From contig JAQGJK010000023.1 of NCBI GenBank assembly GCA_028290665.1, positions 90,430 to 154,429 on the forward strand: a stretch of DNA of 64,000 nt, written 5' to 3'. Within the stretch, counting starts at the first letter, position 1; the number at the start of each line of letters is the position of its first letter. This stretch comes from Devosia sp. Lineage in GTDB: Bacteria; Pseudomonadota; Alphaproteobacteria; Rhizobiales; Devosiaceae. Below are positions 26,951 to 36,376 of the stretch, piece by piece. The position numbers and the translations under genes were made by a program. A model generated the notes under the pieces. That model did no database searches and was not told the origin of the DNA. It saw only the letters and a list, made by a program, of their open reading frames with translations.

Positions 26951-27169
26951 CCGTCCATCACTGAATATCAACGGCTAATGGTCGAGTTGGGCGCGCGGTC
27001 AATCGCCGCCCAAGTCCCGCCGCAATTTTCTTTGCGCGCCTCACGCAATCTGCCATAGATTTTCGAACCATCCGGTGGAGGGGGGACGTCCCGAAAGGCA
27101 GCCAATAGCCTTTGGACGCGACTTGGAAGCCGCCGGACCCAACGAAAATCTTTGTGAGGAATGCATTCC

Positions 27170-29311
27170 ATGAGCCTAGTTCTCTGGCTTATCGTTCTGT
27201 GCGGCGCGCTGTCGATCGTCTACGGCGTTGTAACCACCCGCACGCTGCTCGCCGCCGATTCCGGCTCCGCCCGGATGCAGGAAATTTCCGCCGCCGTGCG
27301 CGAGGGGGCCTCGGCCTATCTCAAGCGCCAGTACACCACCATCGGCATCGTCGGCGTGGTGATCCTGATCGCTGCGTACTTCCTGCTCGGCATCTATGCC
27401 GCCATCGGCTTCCTGATCGGCGCAGTGCTATCGGGTGCTGCCGGCTTCATCGGCATGAATGTCTCGGTGCGCGCCAATGTCCGTGTCGCCCAGGCGGCGA
27501 TCAGTTCGCTGGCCAGGGGACTTGATTTGAGCTTCAAGGCCGGCGCCATCACCGGCATGCTGGTGGCGGGCCTTGGTCTTCTCGGCGTGGCGCTCTACTT
27601 CATGGTCCTCACCGGCATGGGGTTTGATCCGACCTCGCGCACCGTTATCGATGCGCTGGTGGCGCTGTCGTTCGGCGCCTCGCTGATTTCGATTTTCGCC
27701 CGTCTCGGCGGCGGTATTTTCACCAAGGGCGCCGATGTCGGCGGCGACATGGTCGGCAAGGTCGAAGCGGGCATTCCGGAAGATGATCCGCGCAACCCGG
27801 CGACCATCGCCGATAACGTCGGCGACAATGTCGGCGATTGCGCCGGTATGGCCGCCGATCTGTTCGAAACCTACGTCGTTACCATCGTCGCCACCATGGT
27901 GCTGGCCGCCATCGTGCTGCCGGACGCCTTCAAGCTCGCCGGCATGGTGCTGCCGCTGGCCATCGGCGGCGCCTGCGTGGTCACTTCGATCATCGGCACC
28001 TATTTCGTCCGCCTCGGCGCTTCCAACAACATCATGGGCGCGCTCTATAAGGGCATCATCGCCACCGGCGTGCTGTCGCTGATCGCGCTGCTGCCGGTGC
28101 TGCTGCTGGTGTTCGGCGATCTCAATGCCGCGCTCGGCACCACCGCCAAGGCGTTCACCCCGATGAGCCTGTTCTGGTGCGGCGCGACCGGCCTCGTCAT
28201 CACCGGGCTGATCATCGTCATCACCGAATATTACACCGGCACCGGCCGCCGCCCGGTCAATTCCATCGCCGAAGCCTCGGTCACCGGCCATGGCACCAAC
28301 GTCATCCAGGGCCTCGCCGTGTCGCTCGAATCGACGGCGCTGCCGGCGCTGGTGATCATCGCCGGCATCATCGTCACCTATAACCTCGCGGGGCTGTTCG
28401 GCATCGCGTTCGCCGCCGCCACCATGCTGGCGCTTGCCGGTATCGTCGTAGCGCTCGATGCGTTTGGTCCCGTGACCGATAATGCCGGCGGCATCGCCGA
28501 AATGGCCGGACTGCCGAAGGAGGTGCGCCACAACACCGATGCGCTCGACGCGGTGGGCAACACCACCAAGGCCATCACCAAGGGCTATGCCATCGGTTCA
28601 GCGGGCCTCGGCGCGCTGGTGCTGTTCGCGGCCTACACGCAGGATCTGCAGTACTTCGTCGCCAATGCCGTCGAGGGCTCGTTTTTCTTCGGCATGGAGG
28701 CGGTGAATTTCTCGCTCGCCAACCCCTATGTCGTCGTCGGCCTGCTGTTCGGCGGGCTGCTGCCGTTCCTGTTCAGCGGCATGGCGATGACGGCAGTCGG
28801 CCGCGCCGCAATGAGCGTCGTCGTCGAAGTCCGCCGCCAGTTCAAGGCCGATCCGGGGATCATGGCCGGGACCTCAAAGCCCGATTACGCCCGGGCCGTC
28901 GATATGCTGACCAAAGCGGCGATCAAGGAAATGATCGTGCCGTCGCTCTTGCCGGTGCTGTCGCCGATCGTCGTGTTCTTCTTGATCTACTGGATCGCCG
29001 GCCGCGCCGAAGGTTTTGCCGCGCTCGGCGCCATGCTGATGGGCGTCATCGTCACCGGCCTGTTCGTCGCCATCTCGATGACCGCCGGCGGCGGCGCCTG
29101 GGATAACGCCAAAAAATCGTTCGAAGACGGCTTCGTCGACAGCCACGGGGTGAAACACCTGAAGGGCTCGGACGCCCACAAGGCCTCAGTTACCGGCGAC
29201 ACAGTGGGTGACCCCTACAAGGACACAGCCGGCCCGGCCGTGAACCCGATGATCAAGATTACGAACATCGTGGCGTTATTGCTGTTGGCGGTGCTGGCGC
29301 ATTTGGCTTGA
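27170..29311 (+). CDS. hppA: Proton-translocating pyrophosphatase, K+-independent type
   Basis: A 713-residue protein with about 16 membrane helices. The start ATG 27170 is preferred over 27161 because GAGGA ends at 27160, giving normal spacing only to the second ATG. Catalytic motifs [19 protein letters not shown] and [19 protein letters not shown] bind Mg-PPi. The segment [10 protein letters not shown] carries Lys where K+-dependent enzymes carry Ala, indicating K+-independent proton pumping. It uses PPi to drive protons out of the cytosol. Confidence 0.96.
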   Translation: MSLVLWLIVLCGALSIVYGVVTTRTLLAADSGSARMQEISAAVREGASAYLKRQYTTIGIVGVVILIAAYFLLGIYAAIGFLIGAVLSGAAGFIGMNVSVRANVRVAQAAISSLARGLDLSFKAGAITGMLVAGLGLLGVALYFMVLTGMGFDPTSRTVIDALVALSFGASLISIFARLGGGIFTKGADVGGDMVGKVEAGIPEDDPRNPATIADNVGDNVGDCAGMAADLFETYVVTIVATMVLAAIVLPDAFKLAGMVLPLAIGGACVVTSIIGTYFVRLGASNNIMGALYKGIIATGVLSLIALLPVLLLVFGDLNAALGTTAKAFTPMSLFWCGATGLVITGLIIVITEYYTGTGRRPVNSIAEASVTGHGTNVIQGLAVSLESTALPALVIIAGIIVTYNLAGLFGIAFAAATMLALAGIVVALDAFGPVTDNAGGIAEMAGLPKEVRHNTDALDAVGNTTKAITKGYAIGSAGLGALVLFAAYTQDLQYFVANAVEGSFFFGMEAVNFSLANPYVVVGLLFGGLLPFLFSGMAMTAVGRAAMSVVVEVRRQFKADPGIMAGTSKPDYARAVDMLTKAAIKEMIVPSLLPVLSPIVVFFLIYWIAGRAEGFAALGAMLMGVIVTGLFVAISMTAGGGAWDNAKKSFEDGFVDSHGVKHLKGSDAHKASVTGDTVGDPYKDTAGPAVNPMIKITNIVALLLLAVLAHLA

Positions 29312-29321
29312 TTGAGAGTGG

Positions 29322-29343
29322 GGAGCCAGCCTAGGCTGGCTCC
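29322..29343 (+). terminator. Hairpin after hppA
   Basis: Perfect ten-base arms GGAGCCAGCC / GGCTGGCTCC around TA, ten bases after the hppA stop. It ends 15 bases before the foreign AT-rich gene. The T-tract is poor. Confidence 0.6.
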
Positions 29344-29358
29344 GGGGAGGTTTACGCG

Positions 29359-30093
29359 ATGGCCGATTCCGCCCGCTACGTCTTCAGAGCGACAAGTGAT
29401 GCTCACACGCAGATTACACGTTTGTTCGATTTCATTGAACCGACCGCAATTGCAATGTGGAATCTCCGTTGGCAAGTGCAAGGATTCCTGACGGTCGTAC
29501 CAAGTGCAACCTCGACCGATGTTTCGAACCGATTTTCGCTTGGTTCAGGATTTAGGGGGGGATCAATTAAGAGAGCCGCCGCCGACATTACTTGGGAGCA
29601 GCAGCAAGAGCAGTTTGCAAACGTTATTCTTGTAAATGCAATAGCGGCGTTTGAGGATTTTACGACAAGGATGGAAAGTCTGTCAAATAAAAAAGACCTG
29701 TCTAAAAATTTGCAATTCCCAGGTATAGCAAATAAAACCAAAGGTGTGTTGAACGCCTATGCTGATTTGGGAAGTGATATTGTAGATTTGACTGGGGTAT
29801 TTTTTTATGATCCAGCTGTATTGAGGAGACATTCGAAATCTCCTCAGCATCTTTTATTATGCTATCGTTATTTCAAAGAGCTCCGCAACTGCATTGCACA
29901 TCGCGGTGGGAAATCGAGTCAAGCGGCTGTGGATGCATACCTAGCATTTGCCCCAATCGCTACTCCCTCATTGCTGGGAGTAGAAGGTGCCAGCCCACAC
30001 ACCTTTGACGCAAGTAGGAGATCCCGTGACCCTAAATCTACGTGGCGTAATTGGATTTACAGGGATCATACTAAAATTGATAACTACCTATGA
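29359..30093 (+). CDS. HEPN-motif protein on an AT-rich island (5' reading frame)
   Basis: A 244-residue frame with RBS GGGGAGG. Base use becomes AT-rich after about 29.6 kb, unlike all neighbours, with codons such as ATA, TTA and AAA common. The helix near residue 170-185 holds LRNCIAHRGG, an R-x4-H HEPN signature; the rest is helical (QFANVILVNAIAAFEDFTTR). HEPN proteins are often RNases in toxin or defence systems, but many cellular HEPN proteins are not toxic. The frame loses family character after about residue 205, where a second frame takes over; see the next entry. Exact family not recognised. Confidence 0.65.
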   Translation: MADSARYVFRATSDAHTQITRLFDFIEPTAIAMWNLRWQVQGFLTVVPSATSTDVSNRFSLGSGFRGGSIKRAAADITWEQQQEQFANVILVNAIAAFEDFTTRMESLSNKKDLSKNLQFPGIANKTKGVLNAYADLGSDIVDLTGVFFYDPAVLRRHSKSPQHLLLCYRYFKELRNCIAHRGGKSSQAAVDAYLAFAPIATPSLLGVEGASPHTFDASRRSRDPKSTWRNWIYRDHTKIDNYL

Positions 30094-30304
30094 TATAGAT
30101 TTTTCCAAGAAAAAAGTTTGTATTGAGGAGCTTAGATCTCGATTCAATATTGAAAGTAAAACTTGGTCTATACCTGGTAATCCTACAAAAAGACTTCAGA
30201 AAATGTCTAAAAGACTTTCTAATATTGACATGCCTAGGGTTTTATGTTCAGATAGATTAATATCAATGTTAAAGTCTGAGAAAGTGTTGCCAAGTCATCT
30301 GTAA
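29987..30304 (+). pseudogene. C-terminal part of the HEPN-motif protein in the +1 frame
   Basis: This frame overlaps the end of the preceding one and continues 211 bases beyond it with good protein character: VTLNLRGVIGFTGIILKLIT, then a Lys-rich helical tail. A TAG at 29981 in this frame and the lack of an RBS show that it is not an independent gene. Together the frames would give a protein of about 315 residues, so a one-base insertion or equivalent change lies in 29984-30010, a tract with CCC and CACACAC runs. It could be a true mutation, programmed or slippage variation, or a sequencing error. Confidence 0.6.
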
Positions 30305-30592
30305 TTGTACAGATGATGTGGCCTGGACGGTTGCCTCAGAGATGCGGGCTGACTGAACGGGTAATCAGATGCTCTAAATGGCTTGTTTCGGCTGGTCGCC
30401 CGTTACCTCGTTTGCCTATAAGGGCACGGCAAGCCCGGGGTGACTGCGGACGAACCTTAGAAGATGCGCGTCCGGCGTTCACCCGATGCCAGTTAGCCCT
30501 GCGCGACAGGGTCTTACAGTTGCGGCTTGTGGATGGCCGGAACGCTATGGCATCCATCAGCGATCCTTGGGCCATGCGGATCTGGAGCATCG

Positions 30593-31750
30593 ATGCGGAA
30601 GTGGCTGATCGGGCTTGTGGTAGTGCTGCTCGGGGCAGTCGGGGTGGCGCTGGCTTACGCGCCCTATCTTCCGCAACTTGTGCTCGAGGGGTATCCGCCC
30701 CTGATTGCGCCGGAGCGCGGGAATTTTGCCGTGCTGCCTGGCGATGCTGAGCCTCGCGACCTGGGCGCGGCTGCCGGGCTTGCCAGCGCCGAGTTTGCGT
30801 CCGACCTCGATGCGCAGTTCGTTAACAGCGGCGGCACGGCGTTTCTGGTGTATCGGGATGGCCAGCTGGCGCTCGAGCATTATGGCCAAGGGATTTTGGC
30901 AACGACCCGGCTCAATTCGTTTTCCATGGTGAAAACGCTGGTGGGGGCGCTGCTCTATAAGGCGCTGGCCGAGGGCCGGTTGGCGGATTTCGACGTGACG
31001 CTCGGGCAGTTTTTCCCCGATGCGCCGCACATCCAGAATGTCAGCCTGCAATCGTTGCTCACGATGCGCAGCGGCATCGCGTTCGAGGCGGGTGGGTTGA
31101 TCGGCGCCTCCGGCCAAAAGACCGAAGTGACGCCGACCCCGTTCAGCCCGATGGCGGCGCTGCATTTTGCCGGACTGCCGGCCATTCTCGGACGGCTGGC
31201 AGCCGATGGGACGGTCGAGCATCCGTTCAGCTATCAGAATGCCAATACGGCGCTGCTCGGCGCGGTGCTGGAACGGCTGTATCAGCGCCCGCTGGCCGAA
31301 TTGCTCGACGAGAAAATCTGGCGGCCGGCGGGGGCCGGGGAGGCCCAATGGCGTCAGCCCGGAGTTGGCGAGCCGGTGTCGGCCTATTGCTGTCTCTATG
31401 CCACGGCCCGCGACTTTGTCCGTATCGGGCTGTTTCTCTCGGAGAACGGCACACCCGGCGAGCCGTTTCTGCCCGAGGCGATGTGGCGGGAATTTCTCGG
31501 CTTCGATGTGCCCTACGCGGCCCGCGCTCACGGCCACTATGGCAACCACGTCCTGCAGGATGTCCTCGATCGGCCGGGGGAACCCTTGCAGGGGCCGTTC
31601 ACCTATCTGTTCGGGCAAAACGGACAGACATTGTACTTGATGCCAGAGCGCGGGCTGGCGGTCTTCCGGTCCGGCCAACATGAGCAATTGCTGCACTCGG
31701 CGCTTTACGCCGCTTGGCGGGCGACGGAAAAGCTACAAGCGGTGCCGTAA
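30593..31750 (+). CDS. Serine hydrolase of the beta-lactamase class C family
   Basis: A 385-residue protein read from ATG 30593 (MRKWLIGLVVVLLGAVGV gives a membrane anchor or signal). SxxK nucleophile motif SMVK near residue 110 and YxN motif SYQNAN near 213 are present; the C-terminal region carries YLFGQNGQ. These enzymes act as esterases, peptidases or beta-lactamase-like hydrolases at the cell envelope. Specificity unknown. The 288-base stretch before it (30305-30592) holds nothing I can name. Confidence 0.85.
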   Translation: MRKWLIGLVVVLLGAVGVALAYAPYLPQLVLEGYPPLIAPERGNFAVLPGDAEPRDLGAAAGLASAEFASDLDAQFVNSGGTAFLVYRDGQLALEHYGQGILATTRLNSFSMVKTLVGALLYKALAEGRLADFDVTLGQFFPDAPHIQNVSLQSLLTMRSGIAFEAGGLIGASGQKTEVTPTPFSPMAALHFAGLPAILGRLAADGTVEHPFSYQNANTALLGAVLERLYQRPLAELLDEKIWRPAGAGEAQWRQPGVGEPVSAYCCLYATARDFVRIGLFLSENGTPGEPFLPEAMWREFLGFDVPYAARAHGHYGNHVLQDVLDRPGEPLQGPFTYLFGQNGQTLYLMPERGLAVFRSGQHEQLLHSALYAAWRATEKLQAVP

Positions 31751-31768
31751 ATGGCTTCACTGCCGCGG

Positions 31769-31790
31769 TATTGACAGCACGCTGTCAATA
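31769..31790. promoter_or_regulatory. Perfect palindromic operator over the marR-type promoter
   Basis: Ten-base perfect arms TATTGACAGC / GCTGTCAATA with a two-base centre. A TTGACA -35 element sits inside the left arm, and GATGAT follows after 17 bases as a weak -10. It is 29 bases before the regulator start at 31819, a classic autoregulation layout. Confidence 0.7.
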
Positions 31791-31818
31791 TGCGATGATC
31801 GCTGCATCGGAATGACCA

Positions 31819-32271
31819 ATGGATGCCTGGACCAGATTTGCCGAAGCCCTGTTCCGGGTGAACGGCCTGATGCTCGCGGCGGGGGAGACCATCACTCGCC
31901 CGATCGGCCAGAGCAGTGCGCGCTGGCAGGTGCTGGGGGGGCTCGGGTACGGCCCGAAGACCGTCGCCGCGATGGCGCGCGAAATCGGCCATGCGCGGCA
32001 AAGCGTGCAGCGGGTGGCCGATCGGCTCGCCGCCGAAGGTCTGGTTATCTATCGGGACAAGCCGGATGACCGGCGAACCTCGTTGCTGGAACTGACGCCC
32101 GCCGGCGAAGCGGTGCTTGGCGCCATCTTCGAGCGACAGGTCGCGTGGTCGGAACGGGTGACAAGCCGCCTGTCGGCTGAGCAACTGGACGCTTTGTCCA
32201 TAGCGCTGGCGCAGATCGGCGACATCATCGCCGATGACGCTGAAACGAACGGTAGCGCGCCCAATGGGTGA
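31819..32271 (+). CDS. MarR-family transcriptional regulator
   Basis: A 150-residue winged-helix regulator: helix-turn-helix VAAMAREIGHARQSVQRVADRLAAEG and wing VIYRDKPDDRRTSLLELT. It probably represses itself and the two genes after it (YCII and RibD-like) through the palindrome at 31769. The inducing ligand is unknown. Confidence 0.88.
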   Translation: MDAWTRFAEALFRVNGLMLAAGETITRPIGQSSARWQVLGGLGYGPKTVAAMAREIGHARQSVQRVADRLAAEGLVIYRDKPDDRRTSLLELTPAGEAVLGAIFERQVAWSERVTSRLSAEQLDALSIALAQIGDIIADDAETNGSAPNG

Positions 32272-32301
32272 GGCGTGCACCGCAATACGAGAGGAGCCCC
32301 A

Positions 32302-32646
32302 ATGGGCCGCTATTTCATCGCCTACCACGCACCAATATCCGCCCGTGAACGGCTCGCGCAAGCGACGCCCGAACAGGCGATGGCGGGCGTTCAGCAGTGG
32401 ATCGACTGGTCGCAGAAGCTCGGCGCGAGCCTTGTCGATCCCGGGAAGCCATTCGGGCAGACCGTGAAAGTGACGCCGACCGGAACCGGGCCGGCAGAGA
32501 GCGACATCGTCGGCATTTCGATCCTCGAGGCGCCCGACATGGCGGCCGCGCTCGCACTCGTCGGGGATCACCATCATCTCCACTGGGCCGATGGTTGCGA
32601 GATTACGGTGCACGAAGAAATCGCTATTCCGGAGTTGGCGGGATAG
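32302..32646 (+). CDS. YCII-related (DGPF) domain protein
   Basis: A 114-residue protein read from ATG 32302, with RBS GAGGAG. MGRYFIAYHAPISARERLAQ and the central GDHHHLHWADGCEITVHEE are like YCII-related proteins, a ferredoxin-like small fold with a His-Asp pair. Members occur beside ECF sigma factors or regulators; function unknown. It lies 30 bases after the MarR gene. Confidence 0.7.
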   Translation: MGRYFIAYHAPISARERLAQATPEQAMAGVQQWIDWSQKLGASLVDPGKPFGQTVKVTPTGTGPAESDIVGISILEAPDMAAALALVGDHHHLHWADGCEITVHEEIAIPELAG

Positions 32647-32779
32647 GGCTGGCAGGATGGCAGTTGCCGGTTCGGACTGCCGATCCTGAAATTTTCCGGC
32701 GAAATGTCGATTCCGGTTTTCGCCATTCGTCGTGTTATCGAAGGGCGCCAATGGGGCCCCAACCTTAAGGGACAAAAAA

Positions 32780-33331
32780 ATGCGCAAAGTGACTGCCGGC
32801 CTGTTTCACTCCGTCGATGGCGTCGTCGAGGCGCCTAACCTGTTTCAGTTCGACAGCTTTGATGACGATCTCGGGGCGATGCTGGGCGGCGTCATTCAAG
32901 CTACCGATACGGTGCTGCTCGGCCGCGTCGGCTATGAGCAGTGGGCGGGGTATTGGCCGATCGCCACAGTCGATGGCGGCTTCGCCGATTTCATCAACGG
33001 GGTAACCAAGCACGTCGCCTCACGCACGCTGAGCGGACCGCTGGCGTGGCAGAACGCGACGCTGATCGATGGTGACATGCTGGCGTTCGTGACCGCGCTG
33101 AAGGCGAGCGAGGGTGGCGAAATCGCGGCGATGGGTGGCATCTCGCTGGTGCGGCAATTGTTGTTTGCCGGGCTGCTGGACGAACTGACGCTGATCACCC
33201 ATCCGGTAATTGCGGGCGAAGGCCGGCATCTGTTCGAGCCTGACGATCCGACGACGCGCCTTGAACTGCTGCGGAGCACGGCGACGAGCAAGGGCAATAT
33301 GGTAACGACCTACGGCGTGCGTGCCGACTGA
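32780..33331 (+). CDS. Dihydrofolate reductase-like (RibD C-terminal domain) protein
   Basis: A 183-residue protein read from ATG 32780, with RBS AAGGG. The RibD C-terminal fold is seen in MRKVTAGLFHSVDGVVEAP, DTVLLGRVGYEQWAGYW, and GGISLVRQLLFAGLLDELTL. Family members bind NADPH, but substrates of these short stand-alone proteins are unknown. It is 133 bases after the YCII gene, same strand. Confidence 0.8.
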   Translation: MRKVTAGLFHSVDGVVEAPNLFQFDSFDDDLGAMLGGVIQATDTVLLGRVGYEQWAGYWPIATVDGGFADFINGVTKHVASRTLSGPLAWQNATLIDGDMLAFVTALKASEGGEIAAMGGISLVRQLLFAGLLDELTLITHPVIAGEGRHLFEPDDPTTRLELLRSTATSKGNMVTTYGVRAD

Positions 33332-33342
33332 GCGGTTGTCCA

Positions 33343-34239
33343 TCAGGCGGGGCTGGCAAACTCCGTCAGTCGCGCCACCAAGCGGTCGCGGTCGAGCGTC
33401 AGGCCCTTGTAGGCGAGCTGCGCCGCGTCGAGGTCCTGCAGTTGCACGATCAGCGACGCGGCAATTTCTGCGCCGCGATCGTGCCGTTCGAGCGCCGTCA
33501 GTGGATCGACATAGATGCGGATGGTGAACAGGATGTCGCCACTCGCCGGCAGCTTGCGCAGCGTCTGGCGCTCGACGCGGAGAAAGACGTTTTCGGCCCT
33601 CGCGCTGGTGCCGAAGCGCGTTGTGCCGGCGTTGGCAGTTTCGGGGTGGAACAAGCGATCATCGCCATAAAGCGAGAAGTTCCAGCGGATCACGGGGATG
33701 TCGACGCGGAGGTAGGTGAACATCCGTTCGATCAGCTCAGCATGGCGGGTGCCAGCGCCGAAGCCCGGGACCGGGGCGTGGATTTCGTGCATCGGCCGCC
33801 CGAGTTTTTCAGGGAGCGACCACGAGGAAGGGAACGCCAGCGCGCCGGCGACCAGCCGCCAGCCGCATGGGCCGTTGCGCATCAGGCAGAAATCCTCCTG
33901 CACCAGTTGCGCGGCGGTCCATAGCGGTGGGGCGTCGGCAGCGAGGGCGAGGTGGCAGCCGGTGGGGATGATGACGATACTGTTGCCGTAACGCCGGTAG
34001 GTCTTGGGAAAACACTCGGGCAGATGCGCTGCGAGGAGGGTCAGGACTTCGCGTTGTGCTGCGTCAGTGTCGGGTTCGGCCGCGAACACCTGACTGGGAT
34101 GGGCGGCGTAGACCCGGGCTTTTTCAGCGAGATACCTGCCGAGATCGGCATCGACGTCGATCCAGGTAGTCAGGTCGAGCGGCTTGAGGCCGATGGCGAA
34201 GAGTTTCGAGGAGCCGTCATAGGGTGTGTGGAGGAGCAT
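33343..34239 (-). CDS. DUF3445 haem-dependent oxidative N-demethylase-like protein
   Basis: A 298-residue protein of the DUF3445 family. Visible features are the W-rich RYGNSIVIIPTGCHLALA, the AAQLVQEDFCLMRNG block and the central HEIHAPVPGF and LRVDIPVIRWNFSLYGDD blocks. The named family member is the alpha subunit of the haem-dependent oxidative N-demethylase, which works with separate reductase subunits; none are nearby, so this is a stand-alone version. It converges with the RibD-like gene. Confidence 0.7.
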   Translation of the reverse strand: MLLHTPYDGSSKLFAIGLKPLDLTTWIDVDADLGRYLAEKARVYAAHPSQVFAAEPDTDAAQREVLTLLAAHLPECFPKTYRRYGNSIVIIPTGCHLALAADAPPLWTAAQLVQEDFCLMRNGPCGWRLVAGALAFPSSWSLPEKLGRPMHEIHAPVPGFGAGTRHAELIERMFTYLRVDIPVIRWNFSLYGDDRLFHPETANAGTTRFGTSARAENVFLRVERQTLRKLPASGDILFTIRIYVDPLTALERHDRGAEIAASLIVQLQDLDAAQLAYKGLTLDRDRLVARLTEFASPA

Positions 34240-34286
34240 GACGGTAGTTTAGCACCGTCTGGCGGGTCCCCCACGCTGTCATTGCC

Positions 34287-35168
34287 TTAGCGCGCAAGCA
34301 AATCGCGCACTTTGGTCCAGCGCATCGGGTAGCGCTCATTGTCCAGCGGGCTGAGCTTGGCGCGCCCGCTTTGCATGTTGTGCATGTATTGCGCCTGCTG
34401 CCAGCGGGGGAATTCCTCGGTTTCAGACTCGGGATGCGATTGCCGTTCGCGCTGGATGTAGCCCTTGAGCCCGTCGAGATCGCCGGCGCGGACCAGTTCG
34501 AACGGCGCGCCCGTCAGCTCGCCCGACAGCGCCGCGAGCTGTCGTGCCGAAATCTGATCCCCGGCGATGCGGAGGATGTCGGGCGCCGCGGTATCGAGGG
34601 CCGCGGCGGCGGTAAATGCTGCGGTGTCGTCCATGGTGGTGAAATCGAGCAGCTGGTCGGGATCGCCCCAATAGGTCACGGTCTTCGCCTTGCGGTCGAA
34701 CAGCGGCATGCCATAGGTCAGCAATTCCATGAAGGCGCCGTTGAGGATCGAGGTGGAGCTGATCTCGGCGGCGGCGAGTCGGCGGTGAAACGCTTTGCGC
34801 AGGTCAAAATTGCGGTTCTCGCCCTCATCCAGTTTCGTGAAATCCGCCGCGTAGTCGGAGGGGATGAAGCGCTGAACGCCGGCTTCGACCGCCGCATCGA
34901 GCAATGCCGATTGGGCATCGATGATCACCGGTCCGAGGCCCTGCAATGCCGAAACTACTACGGAGGCGTCTGCCAGTGCGGTCGATAAGCCGTCGCCGCT
35001 CATGAGATCGATGATCGCGGTGCGGATGCCCTGCTGCTGCAGCGCGTCAGTTTTAGCCGCATCGCTCTCGGGCCGTACCAGGGCGATAACATCGGCGCCG
35101 GCAGCCTTGAGGCTATTGGCGATGCGCCCACCAAGCTTACCGGTCGCGCCGGCCACTACGATTGTCAT
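34287..35168 (-). CDS. NmrA-family NAD(P)-binding protein
   Basis: A 293-residue protein read from ATG 35168 (MTIVVAGATGKLGGRI). GATGKLG is the Rossmann motif at residues 6-12, then VIALVRPES at the end of strand 2. The rest matches NmrA/isoflavone reductase-like proteins (FIPSDYAADFTKL, GAFMELLTYG). It may be a redox sensor or a reductase. Divergent from the Gfo/Idh gene with a 168-base spacer. Confidence 0.82.
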   Translation of the reverse strand: MTIVVAGATGKLGGRIANSLKAAGADVIALVRPESDAAKTDALQQQGIRTAIIDLMSGDGLSTALADASVVVSALQGLGPVIIDAQSALLDAAVEAGVQRFIPSDYAADFTKLDEGENRNFDLRKAFHRRLAAAEISSTSILNGAFMELLTYGMPLFDRKAKTVTYWGDPDQLLDFTTMDDTAAFTAAAALDTAAPDILRIAGDQISARQLAALSGELTGAPFELVRAGDLDGLKGYIQRERQSHPESETEEFPRWQQAQYMHNMQSGRAKLSPLDNERYPMRWTKVRDLLAR

Positions 35169-35336
35169 GAGTTCACTCCCTACCCGGCAGCAGCCGTGCT
35201 CCTTTAACGGGGGACCCGGCTTGTTGGTTTGGTCGGCGGTGCGGAAACCGACAATTCTCACCGCCACCATCGTCGCGGTTGCCGCGGGCCGAAAATCCCC
35301 TACAACTCCGCCGCGTCAACCAGGGAGAGCGTTGGG

Positions 35337-36320
35337 ATGAGCGACATCAGATGGGGAATTCTGGCGACGGGCTGGATCGCCGAGCTGCAGGTCAAGGATT
35401 TGCTGCAGCACGGCCATACCGTCACCGCTGTCGGTTCGCGCAGCCAGGCCGGGGCCGATGCGTTTGCGCAGCAGTTCGGGATCGCCACGGCCCATCCGAG
35501 CTACGCGGCGCTGTGCGCCGATCCCAATGTCGACATCGTTTATGTGGCGACGCCGCACCCGATGCATGCCGAGAACGCCATACTGGCGCTCAACGCCGGC
35601 AAGCATGTGATGATGGAAAAGCCGTTCACCCTCAACGCCAGGGAAGCTGCCGAAGTGGTGGCGCTGGCGAAAGCGAAGCACCTCGTGGTGCTCGAGGCGA
35701 TGTGGACGCGGTTCCTGCCGCACATGATCCGCATTCGGGAAATCCTCGCCTCCGGGGTGCTCGGCGAAATCCGTTCGGTGATCGCCGATCACACGCAGGA
35801 TTTGCCCGATGATCCGAAGCACCGGCTCAACGACCCGGCGCTTGGCGGCGGCGCGCTGCTCGATCTCGGGATTTATCCGCTGTCGTTCATCCATGAAGTG
35901 CTCGGCGCGCCCAGTTCCATCAAGGCGACGGCTCGGATGAAGGAGACCGGCGTCGATGGCTCGATTGCGGCGGTGCTGGGCTATGACTCCGGCGCCATCG
36001 CACTGACCATTTCGGCGAGCGACGCTGCCGGTTCGAACAGCGCGGTGATTATCGGTACCGAGGGGCGGATTGAGATCGACCGAGTCTGGTATATCCCCAC
36101 CAGTTTCACCGTCTATGACAGCCAGAATACCGTCATCGAGACCTATCAATCGGAAGTCGAGGGGCGTGGCATGCAATACCAGGCGGCCGAAGCCGAACGG
36201 CTGATCCTCTCGGGGCTGATCGCCGGCGAGATCCTGCCGCCGGACGAAACCGTCGCCATCATGACGACGCTCGATGCCATCCGCGCCCAGATCGGGCTGG
36301 TGTATCCCGGCGGGCGCTGA
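35337..36320 (+). CDS. Gfo/Idh/MocA-family oxidoreductase
   Basis: A 327-residue protein read from ATG 35337, with RBS AGGGAG. N-terminal NAD(P) fold IRWGILATGWIAELQVKDLL, the family EKP motif in MMEKPFTLNA near residue 95, and a C-terminal domain with GGGALLDLGIYPLSFIHEVLG (G-D-x-G..). It acts on a sugar, inositol or diol; no specific substrate is visible. It ends at a strong bidirectional terminator. Confidence 0.88.
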   Translation: MSDIRWGILATGWIAELQVKDLLQHGHTVTAVGSRSQAGADAFAQQFGIATAHPSYAALCADPNVDIVYVATPHPMHAENAILALNAGKHVMMEKPFTLNAREAAEVVALAKAKHLVVLEAMWTRFLPHMIRIREILASGVLGEIRSVIADHTQDLPDDPKHRLNDPALGGGALLDLGIYPLSFIHEVLGAPSSIKATARMKETGVDGSIAAVLGYDSGAIALTISASDAAGSNSAVIIGTEGRIEIDRVWYIPTSFTVYDSQNTVIETYQSEVEGRGMQYQAAEAERLILSGLIAGEILPPDETVAIMTTLDAIRAQIGLVYPGGR

Positions 36321-36328
36321 GCCCAAAC

Positions 36329-36357
36329 AAAAAGGCCGGGATCGCTCCCGGCCTTTT
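36329..36357. terminator. Bidirectional terminator
   Basis: Thirteen-base arms AAAAAGGCCGGGA / TCCCGGCCTTTTT around a short loop, with T-runs in both directions, between two convergent genes. Confidence 0.92.
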
Positions 36358-36376
36358 TGACAGATGGCAAAGAGCT

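Noticed and set aside
27428..28531. 367-residue open frame on the minus strand
   Set aside because: Antisense shadow of hppA with the same charged low-complexity character.
30305..30592. Possible structured RNA between the HEPN island and the serine hydrolase
   Set aside because: GC rises back to normal but no cloverleaf, tmRNA or 6S pattern could be folded by eye; not enough to call.
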